Shown in pieces: positions 7,798 through 15,018 of a stretch of DNA of 24,353 bases; within the stretch, counting starts at the first letter, position 1, and each line of letters begins with the position of its first letter. Source of the DNA: Xanthobacteraceae bacterium (lineage in GTDB: Bacteria; Pseudomonadota; Alphaproteobacteria; Rhizobiales; Xanthobacteraceae); NCBI GenBank assembly GCA_030037185.1, contig JASHRR010001480.1, positions 1-24,353 on the forward strand. The letters are read 5' to 3'. Position numbers and translations under genes: made by a program. The notes beneath the pieces are model-generated. The model worked only from the letters and a program-made list of their open reading frames with translations. It made no database searches and had not been told where the DNA came from.

Positions 7798-7924
7798 CTT
7801 GTGGCACGGCCGTAGTTTGTTTTGTTTCGTTTTAGATGCGATCAATTTGCCCGTGCCTTGCCCCTCCTGAATGCAACACTTGCCTTGAAATCGCTACGAC
7901 TGGAAATGCTCCCGCGTTGTTTTG

Positions 7925-8149
7925 CTATTCCTCGACGCTCTCTAATTCTCCCAGAAATTCCCTGCCCATCGCTTGGACTTCTGGATCAGCATGTGCCAAA
8001 GGGCGGTTTGCGAGTCTTAGAGCAAGCCCGCGGTCCACCCCGCAGTAAAGCTCTAACAATCTCCGATATTCCTCGTTCCTTCCATCTTCAAGGATAGGTT
8101 CTGCGGCCCCGTCGATGGTTGACAAGACCCACTCGCGCGCACGTGACAA
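7925..8149 (-). CDS. Small hypothetical protein (74 aa), last gene of the ATPase operon
   Basis: The frame encodes a charged, helical 74-residue protein (SRAREWVLSTIDGAAEPILE... ending MGREFLGELESVEE). It starts with TTG at 8149. A strong GGAGGT (8154-8159) sits about 5 nt upstream and has no better start nearby, so the unusual start codon is well supported. It begins 45 bp after the EcsC gene stop on the same strand, so it is probably the last cistron of the P-type ATPase operon. No domain or membrane segment is recognised. It would be soluble and acidic, with leucine-rich amphipathic helices. Confidence 0.6.
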   Translation of the reverse strand: MSRAREWVLSTIDGAAEPILEDGRNEEYRRLLELYCGVDRGLALRLANRPLAHADPEVQAMGREFLGELESVEE

Positions 8150-8194
8150 AATTACCTCCCTGCTTGCAGAAATATCCGATCCCGACTAAGGCCG

Positions 8195-9022
8195 TTAGGC
8201 TTCGGCGACCGTCGTGCGTCGCGAGGAGAATTCTTCGTAAAGTTCGCGCACGATGTTCCGCCCATATTGGCGCTCCAGGCGCCGTACCATGAAATGACCT
8301 TGGGCCACGCGCTGAAAGTGATTCATGAAAAGCACGTTCACCGTTGCGCCCCCGAGCGCTCCGATCACCGGCAGCGCGCTCGCCACCGCACGCTCGGAAA
8401 CGACGACGCCGAAACGCGCTGCGATTTCGGCAACCACACCGCCGACTACCGGCGCCGATACATTTGCAACACCGCGTTCAAGGAGCAGCGCGGAGGTATC
8501 GGCTGTCAACCGGCCGAGAAACGCCCGCGACGCATAGTAGCCGCAATGCGCCGATTGTTCGGAATTCGGCGTGCCCAGCGCAAAAACTTCAACACAGGCA
8601 AGCCGCGCTTCGAGGCTCGACAAGTCCTCGCCGTGATGGCGCGCGATGTCGGCAATCGCGCGCAGCATTAAGGTCGTAGTGACGGGCAACTCCAGCGGCA
8701 GCGCCGCGATCCCGAAAAAGCCGCCGACGCCGCCGGTCAAGCCCGCGATCAGCGACGAGGCGTGGCGAGCCGGCGGCCGTTGCGAGCGCGGCTCGATCGA
8801 GCGAATAGCAAGATTCAGGCAGTTGAGGATGGCGATCTCGACCGCCTTGTTAATTCCCCGGCTGGCGGGCTTCGGCATCATGCGCAACGCGCGCGCCACG
8901 GGTTGTCCTGCAAAGTCGGCCAGCTGCCCTGCAAAATCCCGGCCTTCCAGCTGATGGACGGCGCGCCGCAGCGCTTCCTTGTGCGTTGGTGGAAGCGTAG
9001 CCGCTGGTTCGATCAGGTTCAT
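8195..9022 (-). CDS. EcsC family protein
   Basis: The 275-aa product carries the EcsC core: GLTGGVGGFFGIAALPLELP at about 92-111, followed by a T-x-x-L-M-L-R-AIADIA-x-x-H-GEDL segment and VEVFALG. EcsC-type proteins are membrane-associated and of unknown biochemistry; the name comes from a Bacillus gene next to an ABC exporter. Here its ATG (9020-9022) overlaps the ATPase stop codon as ATGA, so the two are translated as a pair. The C-terminal part contains further glycine-rich hydrophobic stretches (PVVGGVVAEIAARFGVVV and ALPVIGALGGATVNVLFMNH). A role as a membrane partner or assembly factor for the ATPase is inferred from this coupling only. Confidence 0.85.
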   Translation of the reverse strand: MNLIEPAATLPPTHKEALRRAVHQLEGRDFAGQLADFAGQPVARALRMMPKPASRGINKAVEIAILNCLNLAIRSIEPRSQRPPARHASSLIAGLTGGVGGFFGIAALPLELPVTTTLMLRAIADIARHHGEDLSSLEARLACVEVFALGTPNSEQSAHCGYYASRAFLGRLTADTSALLLERGVANVSAPVVGGVVAEIAARFGVVVSERAVASALPVIGALGGATVNVLFMNHFQRVAQGHFMVRRLERQYGRNIVRELYEEFSSRRTTVAEA

Positions 9023-11157
9023 TGGTAACGCAGGATCGGGCGAATGCCATTGATGCTCGCGACGATCGCCGAACCGTTGCTGATCAGCGCCGTAACCGAC
9101 GGACTGATCAGGCCGCTGGGCAGCGCAAGCCCCAGCGCCAGCGTATTCAGCCCAGCGACAATCGCATAATTCTGGTGGATGAGGCTAACGGCGCCGCGCG
9201 AGATTTCGACCGCCTTGACGAGTTTCCACAGCGAATCTTCCATCAAAACCACGTCCGCGGATTCGCGAGCGACCTCGGCGCCATGCTTCATGGCAATGCC
9301 GACATCCGCAAAGCGCAAGGCCGGCGAGTCGTTGATGCCGTCGCCGACCATGGCGACGATGTTGCCGTTGCGCTGGAAATCTCGGATCACCGCCGCCTTG
9401 TCCGCCGGCAGCATCTCGGCGAATTGACGCGAGAGACCGAGGCGTTTGCCAACAGCCCGCGCCACGACCGCATTGTCGCCGGTCAACATGACGCTGTTTT
9501 TTATCCCGATCTCATGCAGGCGCCGGATAATGGCCGGGCTCTCCGGCCGTATTTTGTCCGTGTAGGGCATCAAACCGGCAAGGGCTCCATCGACGGCAAC
9601 ATAGATGCAGGAATAGCCTTGCTCGTCGAGGGCTCCCCGATCGGCCTCCGCCGCGCGGATATTAATCGCGCTTTGCCGCATAAACCGCTCGTTGCCCACA
9701 TGCAGGTAATAGCCGTTCACCTGTCCTTCGACGCCGAGACCAATCCGATATTTGGTCTCTTCGCACGGGGGTATATTTGCACCGAGTTCGTGTGCTTTGA
9801 CGCGCAAGGCCGCGGCCACCGGATGCTTGAGACGCGTCTCTGCGGCCGCCGCAAGTCCGAGAAGATGCCAATCGGTGATATGGTTTGCGTAGTTAACCAC
9901 GCCAGCGATGACCGGGGAGCCATGTGTCAGGGTGCCGGTCTTGTCGAAGATGACCGTATCGACCTCGGAAAGACGCTCCATGTGGGCGCCGCTCTTGATT
10001 ATGATTCCGACGCGCGCCGCATGCGTCATCGAGGCCATCACCGCGGTCGGCGCCGCCACGCGGATGCCGGTGCCATAGTCGACGATAACCAACGACAGGA
10101 AGCGGTTGAAATCGCCGGACAATGCCGCCGTGCCGGTCGCCAGCACCAGAGTCGGCACGACGAGGCGATCGGCCAGCTTTTCGGCGTGGTTCTGCATGCG
10201 CGTATCGCCAATCGGGGCGGATTCGACGAGATGCGCAATCTGCCCGGCGGTCGTCGCGGTGCCGACGCGGATGGCGCGAACAGTCAGCTGTCCGTCGCGG
10301 ATGACGGTCGCGGCAAATACGGGCTCACCCTTGGCGCGGGTTACTGGCAGGCCCTCGCCCGTGATGGTCTTCTGATCGATCATTGCTTGCCCGTCGATGA
10401 TCTCACCATCGATCGGGATGATCTCCCCGGGATAGACCACGACTTCGTCGCCCACCGACAGCTCGGCAGCCGGTATCGCGGTGACAACGCCGTCACGCAG
10501 CACCCAGGCATTCTTTGCCTGAAATTCCAGGAGTTCGCTGATGGCGCGGCGTGAACCGGCGGCGGTGAGGTCGCGGATCCAATCGCCCAGCTTGATCAGC
10601 CAGGTGACGATGGCGCCCGCTATGGGATTGCCCTGCAACAGCGATGCCGTAATGGCAAGCGTATCGAGAAAGTCGACATTAAGGCGGCTTTCGCGTCGCC
10701 ACACGCGCCACGCTCGCAGGGCGATCGGATAGCCATTCCACAACATCAATGGCAGGTTGACCGCCATTGCGACCGGGTTAACACTGAACGCCATCAGCAG
10801 CGAAACGGTTGGTAAGGCGAGAGGCGCACGGCTCCAGAACGGAGTCGGGACGGCGGCAGCGGGCATCGGGCCGGATCGCGAAGGTTTGGGGAGTCCATTG
10901 TCCGGACCGACGAGCTTCTGAACATCATCGAGGCTCATTACCGACAGGCGACCGATAGTCGCGCGCAGGATACCCTCGTAAGCAGCGTCGTATTCGATCA
11001 CGAGACTTGCGCAGGCGTAATTGATGCGCGCCTGCTTGATCCCCTTTTGCGCGCACAGCCAGGCAAGGGTCTGCTCGGCGAGCTTCTGCCTGCGGCACAG
11101 CGAAGGCAGATGTAGCCGAATGCGACCCGGAATGAAGTGTCGGACCGAAAATTCCAT
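9019..11157 (-). CDS. P1B-like P-type ATPase lacking the CPx motif
   Basis: A 712-aa P-type cation pump of the inner membrane. The catalytic elements are all present: actuator loop TGEGLPV (266-272), phosphorylation motif DKTGTLT (D405), the KHP variant of the P1B nucleotide-domain HP motif (H445-P446), TGDN, and the hinge GDGIND (605-610). The intramembrane ion site is unusual: where P1B pumps have CPC, this one reads DYGTGIRVAAPT (D360-Y-G-T363). The N-terminus has a heavy-metal-associated-like domain (HFIPGRIRLHLPSL) without CxxC. The last helices end in ISNGSAIVASINGIRP. ATG 11157 is preferred because GGGAG lies 9 nt upstream (11167-11171) and the longer frame would overlap the preceding gene. 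It lies 34 bp after the 190-aa gene and overlaps EcsC by 4 nt. The transported ion is unknown; loss of cysteines argues against Cu(I). Confidence 0.9.
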   Translation of the reverse strand: MEFSVRHFIPGRIRLHLPSLCRRQKLAEQTLAWLCAQKGIKQARINYACASLVIEYDAAYEGILRATIGRLSVMSLDDVQKLVGPDNGLPKPSRSGPMPAAAVPTPFWSRAPLALPTVSLLMAFSVNPVAMAVNLPLMLWNGYPIALRAWRVWRRESRLNVDFLDTLAITASLLQGNPIAGAIVTWLIKLGDWIRDLTAAGSRRAISELLEFQAKNAWVLRDGVVTAIPAAELSVGDEVVVYPGEIIPIDGEIIDGQAMIDQKTITGEGLPVTRAKGEPVFAATVIRDGQLTVRAIRVGTATTAGQIAHLVESAPIGDTRMQNHAEKLADRLVVPTLVLATGTAALSGDFNRFLSLVIVDYGTGIRVAAPTAVMASMTHAARVGIIIKSGAHMERLSEVDTVIFDKTGTLTHGSPVIAGVVNYANHITDWHLLGLAAAAETRLKHPVAAALRVKAHELGANIPPCEETKYRIGLGVEGQVNGYYLHVGNERFMRQSAINIRAAEADRGALDEQGYSCIYVAVDGALAGLMPYTDKIRPESPAIIRRLHEIGIKNSVMLTGDNAVVARAVGKRLGLSRQFAEMLPADKAAVIRDFQRNGNIVAMVGDGINDSPALRFADVGIAMKHGAEVARESADVVLMEDSLWKLVKAVEISRGAVSLIHQNYAIVAGLNTLALGLALPSGLISPSVTALISNGSAIVASINGIRPILRYQ

Positions 11158-11191
11158 GGCGCAGAACTCCCGATGCGTCTCGGCCCAGCGC

Positions 11192-11764
11192 TTAGCCTTC
11201 GACCTTGATGGGAGCCAAATTCGCGGCCGCCTGCGCCTGTTGCGGATGCATTTCGATGAAATGATTGAGGGTGAAGATGGCAAGCGTCACCCACACCGGG
11301 GTTGCGGCCGTTGCGCCGACCTCCAAAACCGTAAAGCTGATAATTCCGAAGGCGAACGCGATCTTTAGGTCGATCGTGTTGTTGGTGCCGGTCTTGATTT
11401 TACGGTCAACTTTCTTGACGAAATCGGTGACGGCGCGCGCGGAATGCGAACGGCCGGCTAAAAACTCGGCCTCGTCCTCGATACGGCGGGTCAACTCATC
11501 AATCTCGGTGCTCGGCGGACGATCCTGCCTATGGGCGCCATAGTGGTGCTGGAACGTGCCGTAGAATTCATCGTGGCGATCGGCGTCGTAATGCAACACG
11601 ATGCTTCCGGTCGTCGGGTTGACCGTGATCTGTTCGATCCCCGGAATCACGCCGAATGTTTCGCTGATTTGTTTCAACAGGTCGGGGTTGCCCTTGCCGG
11701 CCCGGATTTTCATGCGCAATCGCCCCCGGACTTGGTGGGCGATCTGAAGATTGAGCTTTGTCAT
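11192..11764 (-). CDS. HMA-like (HMA_2 type) membrane protein without CxxC
   Basis: The 190-aa product starts with a ferredoxin-like heavy-metal-associated fold: HQVRGRLRMKI (10-20), IPGIEQITVNPTTGSIVLHYD region (40-60). The usual CxxC metal site is absent, and the G-R-L-R strand resembles the N-terminus of the neighbouring ATPase (GRIRLHL). A histidine-rich linker follows (H58, H64, H73, H74, H78), then charged helices, then a hydrophobic region at about 132-170 that could span the membrane twice. The start at 11764 has GGAAGGAG just upstream (11767-11774). Its position directly before the pump suggests that it delivers ions to, or regulates, the ATPase. The histidines are possible ligands, but this is inference. 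Confidence 0.75.
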   Translation of the reverse strand: MTKLNLQIAHQVRGRLRMKIRAGKGNPDLLKQISETFGVIPGIEQITVNPTTGSIVLHYDADRHDEFYGTFQHHYGAHRQDRPPSTEIDELTRRIEDEAEFLAGRSHSARAVTDFVKKVDRKIKTGTNNTIDLKIAFAFGIISFTVLEVGATAATPVWVTLAIFTLNHFIEMHPQQAQAAANLAPIKVEG

Positions 11765-11922
11765 GGCTCCTTCCGAGTAGAGCTTCCGCGAACCTCGGCT
11801 GCCAATGAGATCAGCCGCTGCCAGCCACTGCGGAGCAATGGAGTCTCCCGATGCCGCCCTGTTTGACCGCGAGATGGACGCGGGCGTGGCGCGCCTGCTG
11901 CACCGCGAGAGTAGATATCTCG

Positions 11923-12342
11923 TCAGGTGGGCGGTCCACCCGCCGCCGCGCCCTTGGGCGATGTCCGGTCCTGGTCCGCTTCAGCGTGAACCTCGGCCAC
12001 GATGTCATTCACCTGCTCGTGCGCATCGGCCATCATCTCTTTGGTTTTCTTGCTAAGCTTGTAAGCGCCGCGAACGGTAGATCTGAAGAGTGGATTTAAC
12101 GCTTCCCCCAATTTGGGGAAATGCTGCGGAAGCCACACGGCGGCGACACCTAGAATGATGCCGGGCAACAGTGCGGCCTCGAAGGCGGCCGCGCCTATTC
12201 CCACCACGGCCACGGTTGCCACCGTCGCAGTGACATCGCTACGATCATCTCCCCCACTATCAGTCGGTTCGGCGGCGGTGGTCGCGCCCTGTTCGGTCGC
12301 GTCACTCGGACTGTCGTTGCCGTCGAGTTTTGTCTCAATCAT
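11923..12342 (-). CDS. DUF5132-like small membrane protein
   Basis: The 139-aa protein has an acidic, Ser/Thr-rich N-terminus (1-40), one hydrophobic segment (VAVVGIGAAAFEAALLPGII, on to AAVWLP, about 44-72), then an amphipathic acidic helix with TVRGAYKLSKKTKEMM and EQVNDIVAEVHAEAD (about 89-123). Hydrophobic anchor plus an E-Q-x-x-D-x-V-A-E-x-x-A-E tail is the DUF5132 pattern, a family of unknown function often found near metal ATPases. ATG 12342 is well supported by GGAGG (12348-12352) 5 nt upstream; the longer frame to 12510 has no such support. It is the first gene of the operon, 158 bp before the HMA-like gene. Its layout recalls the mycobacterial PacL (DUF1490) partners of the CtpC-type pumps, although the sequences are not alike. 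Confidence 0.65.
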   Translation of the reverse strand: MIETKLDGNDSPSDATEQGATTAAEPTDSGGDDRSDVTATVATVAVVGIGAAAFEAALLPGIILGVAAVWLPQHFPKLGEALNPLFRSTVRGAYKLSKKTKEMMADAHEQVNDIVAEVHAEADQDRTSPKGAAAGGPPT

Positions 12343-12583
12343 CCATTCCTCCAGTATCTCAAGAGCGCGCAAATTCACCCGGCGATAAGCCCGCCATGTA
12401 ACCGATCCACCTCGCACAGTAATTGCGATGTTTGATGACAGCCAGAAAACATTGCAACAGGGTCGCCCTTCCAATCCTCGCGAGCGCCCTCTGTTGGAAG
12501 CAAAAACCATGCAAACACTCGGGTTAACACCTAATTAACCATGTTGAGATTCAAAGGTTGGCCTGACGAATCGGGGCCAACTC
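12343..12583. promoter_or_regulatory. Region between the ATPase operon and the IS5 fragment
   Basis: This should contain the operon promoter (minus strand), though no clear -35/-10 pair is visible. Two inverted repeats are. GGTTAA and TTAACC face each other near 12522-12540. GTTGGCC pairs with GGCCAAC over 11 bases near 12556-12580, just before the transposase start, which may be part of the IS end. Confidence 0.35.
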
Positions 12584-12828
12584 ATGCGAGCGAACCTGTT
12601 CTGGTTGAATGATGAGCAATGGGCGAAGATCGAGCCACTTATCCCAATGAATAGCCCCGATCCGAAGCCGCAGAATAATCGACGGATTTTGAGCGGGATC
12701 CTCCACGCGCTGAAAACTGGATGTCGGTGGCAGGACTGTCCGCCGAAGTATGGCCCATACACGTCTTTTCAAGCGTGTGCGTGGTTGCAGCGTTGGTCTC
12801 CTGGGTGTGATCGAATTGAGTCTGGACC
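12584..12828 (+). mobile_element. IS5-family transposase 5' fragment
   Basis: The frame reads MRANLFWLNDEQWAKIEPLI, then NNRRILSGILHALKTGCRWQ and DCPPKYGPYTSF. This is the N-terminal DUF4096-type part of IS5-family (IS427-group) transposases. Similarity fades after a RWSPG near 12800, and the rest of the gene, including the DDE domain, is gone. It is joined directly to a histidine-kinase fragment of the same strand, so a deletion has removed the IS middle and right end. Confidence 0.7.
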
Positions 12829-13107
12829 CTGACACTTTCAGCCAACCACGACCTGCTCGTCCGAAACGAATGGAATGGCGTCGAGATCGACGACCTGGTT
12901 CGCGCTCAGCTCGCGCCACTCGACGATCGCATTGGTTCTCGTATTGCCGTGCACGGCCCCAAGGTTCGCCTGAAGGCGGCTTCCGCGCAAGCCGTTGGGC
13001 TTGTACTCCACGAGCTCACGATTTGGCGCCTGACGTGCCCCTCGGGGAAGGCGGTGGAGCCCTTGGGAAATGAGTCAAATCTCAAGGTGCGAACAACAGC
13101 GCGGTGA
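12829..13107 (+). pseudogene. HWE histidine kinase, C-terminal kinase fragment
   Basis: The frame reads LTLSANHDLLVRNEWNGVEI then DDLVRAQLAPLDDRIG and ends its good match with SAQAVGLVLHELT. This is the segment between the phospho-acceptor helix and the ATP-binding N box of HWE/HisKA_2 kinases (family knowledge: ALSRAHDLLV...LALHELATNA). The N-box continuation is damaged: about a dozen codons are missing before LTCPSGKAVE, and a stop appears at 13105-13107. The sensor domains and the phospho-acceptor histidine are absent. The fragment is fused to IS5 debris on its left. Confidence 0.6.
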
Positions 13108-13205
13108 TCGGCCGTGCCTCGCGCGCCAATCGACCGACTCGGAAGTGGCACAAAATGTCCGGAATTGACCCGAACCCGCCCGGAAAGGTGCCGGGCGGAG
13201 CACGG
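13108..13205. other. Non-coding flank of the integrase
   Basis: Apart from a short G/C-rich imperfect hairpin (CCCGCCCGGAAAGG with CCGGGCGG, about 13165-13200), nothing is recognised here. The hairpin lies just after the expected end of the integrase reading frame on the minus strand and could be its terminator or an attachment-site relic. Confidence 0.3.
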
Positions 13206-13920
13206 CAGCTCTGAGGCACTTTCAAGCGCGTCGTCGACCCCAACGCCGAGGTCGCGCACGGTGCTTTCGATCCTATGGCCAGCTGGCCATAGGGTTGGAT
13301 TATGTCCCGCGTCCGACTATGTCGCGTTGCGGTCAGTTGACCTGATCTGCTGGGAATTGCTGCTCAATGCTCTGAACGTAGCGATACTCCTTGCCGGGCA
13401 CTTCTGATCGCAACGAACTTTACGGAACGCATGTATGAGTGCACCGAGGCATCTGTCGACCGCAACGTGTTCGCACCGACAGCCAACGTCGTGATGGCAG
13501 CAGTCGATGCGATTGCTGCAGCTCTGATCGCTGCAGTTCTTGCGTGATCACATTTATTCCGTATAGTCCGTGTCGAGGCCACAGCCGCTGACAATCTGCC
13601 GGCCGTCTAAGAACAACGCCTTCAGTTCAGCAACGCTTGGCGCGGCTCTGTCCCGGCCGGTGCACGTAGTCGTGTGATGGACCACCTCACCGCTTTGCGG
13701 GACATAGTCGGACGCGGGACATAATCGATTCGCGTGTGGCCGAGTAACAGCTGGACCGCTCGCAAGTTCCCTGTGCGGCGGTAGATCAGGGTCGCCTTCG
13801 TCCTGCGCATCGAATGCGTGGCGAATCTCCTTGGGTCAGGACCAACGCTAGCAACCCATCGCTCCACCAGGCGCGCGTACTGCCGGCGGTTGTTTGGGCG
13901 CACGGAGAGGCGCAGGCTCT
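13206..13920 (-). pseudogene. Tyrosine recombinase (phage integrase) C-terminal part, split by an insertion
   Basis: Minus-strand segments on both sides of a 453-bp insertion join exactly. The left-hand protein part reads RRQYARLVERWVASV, then FATHSMRRTKATLIYRRTGN and LRAVQLLLGHTRI. The other side resumes as IESTVRDLGVGVDDALE (13271 downward). These are the catalytic-domain boxes of XerC/D-like integrases: HSMRRTKA holds the H-x-x-R pair and LLGHTRI holds the second His/Trp site. The expected tyrosine sits in VR-Y-LG in relatives but is D here (VRDLG), so the nucleophile is lost as well. The N-terminal half is missing and the normal stop is gone. The protein is certainly inactive. Confidence 0.75.
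13272..13724. mobile_element. 453-bp non-autonomous element with inverted repeats in the integrase gene
   Basis: The insertion is bounded by the 5-bp direct repeat TCGAT (13267-13271 and 13725-13729); removing it together with one copy restores the integrase frame. A perfect 26-bp inverted repeat lies at 13298-13323 and 13701-13726 (starting GATTATGTCCCGCG); its right arm includes two bases of the direct repeat. Outside the left arm, but inside the insertion, is a perfect 22-bp palindrome (13272-13293). Within each arm the 10-mer TATGTCCCGC recurs in exact or near-exact form after a 7-base spacer. No transposase is encoded. A weak frame at 13431-13547 gives a 38-aa alanine-rich peptide. Double-repeat arms of this type suggest a tyrosine-recombinase mover, such as recombinase-in-trio elements, rather than a DDE transposase; that is inference. 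Confidence 0.7.
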
Positions 13921-14092
13921 GCTGGCGCAGGCGATTGAACGGGGCGAGGCAACTTTGGCCCGCCGCACGACATCCATACCCCGCAAAATATCCGAGCACT
14001 CGTCGCGCTGGAACCCGACGGCACGTATGATCATCTCCGAAATATCCCAAGCACCAGCCGCGGGCGGTTGGTTTTGGGTGCTTTCGCTTTCA

Positions 14093-14966
14093 GGCATCGG
14101 CGTGCATATCACCGCAGGCAGTACCGGATCGGGCGCCGGCATCGAGCTGGCAATCTCCGGGGCAGCCCACATTGGCACGTCAGACGCTTACATGACCGAC
14201 GCCCAGGCCAAGCGAAATCCCCAAATCATCAACGTGCCACGGCGATCTCTGCGCAAACAATCAACTATAACCTGCCGGGACAAAAATCCGACCACCCTTA
14301 AGCTGGACGGCCCGGTGGCATCTACGCCGGCAAGATTGGCTCGTGGGACGACAAGGCAATTCTCGGTCTCAATCCAGGTGTAAATCTGCCTCATCATGAC
14401 ATCGTTCCGGTCCGCCGAATCAACGGTTCGGGCGATACGTTCATCTTCACACAATATCTGACGTTTCCCACGCGATCTTTGAAAGAGGCAGATTTGGCTT
14501 TGGCACATCGATCAATTGGCCTTCGGTGACTGGCGGCTTGGGTACTGAAGGCAACCTTGGTGTAATCAAGTGATCGGCTATATCGGGATCGGCTTCCACA
14601 CCGAAATAGCAAATGCCGAACTCGGGACCGCCATCTTGAAAAGCTATTCAGGCGACTTTCTCCTGCCAACGCCCGAATCAGTTGCAGCAGCGGCGGCTTC
14701 TCTTGGTCCGCGGACGCCCGCAGACGAGCCCTCACGCTCGTTAACGCCACCGGGTGCCTATCCGTTGGTCAACTACGAATACGCGATCGTTTCAACCCAG
14801 CAGGCAAATCCGGAAATTGCCAAAGCGATCAAGCGATTCCTCCTCTGGGCCATCGGCCATCGCGACGGACGAAACCAATGAAAAATATCTGGAGGATGCC
14901 CACTTCATCCCCGTGGCGGCTCACATCTGGGTGCTGAGCCACGACCAGATTGAGATGATAAAATAA
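14093..14966 (+). pseudogene. pstS: Phosphate ABC transporter substrate-binding protein, multiply frameshifted
   Basis: Successive frames spell a PstS protein: HITAGSTGSGAGIELAISGA, AHIGTSDAYMTDAQAK, ISAQTINYNLPG, then AGKIGSWDDKAILGLNPGVN, VPVRRINGSGDTFIFTQYL, FGTSINWPSVTGGLGTEGN, IGYIGIGFHTEIANAELG, YPLVNYEYAIVSTQQANPEI and IWVLSHDQIEMIK. The phosphate-contacting TAGSTGSGAG and RINGSGDTF motifs are intact at residue level. At least five or six frame changes occur (near 14240, 14280, 14320, 14480, 14570 and 14860), and the signal peptide end is missing, replaced by sequence next to the integrase remnant. High-affinity phosphate capture from this copy is lost. No pstCAB genes are present here. 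Confidence 0.8.
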
Positions 14967-15018
14967 TTTCAGGATCCAACGGCGGCATGAATGCCGATCC
15001 AGCTGGCTGAGACGGCTC

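Noticed and set aside
9022..10554. A 510-codon open frame on the plus strand opposite the ATPase
   Set aside because: It is antisense to conserved P-type ATPase motifs and its composition (Asp/Arg/His-rich) is typical of a mirror frame.
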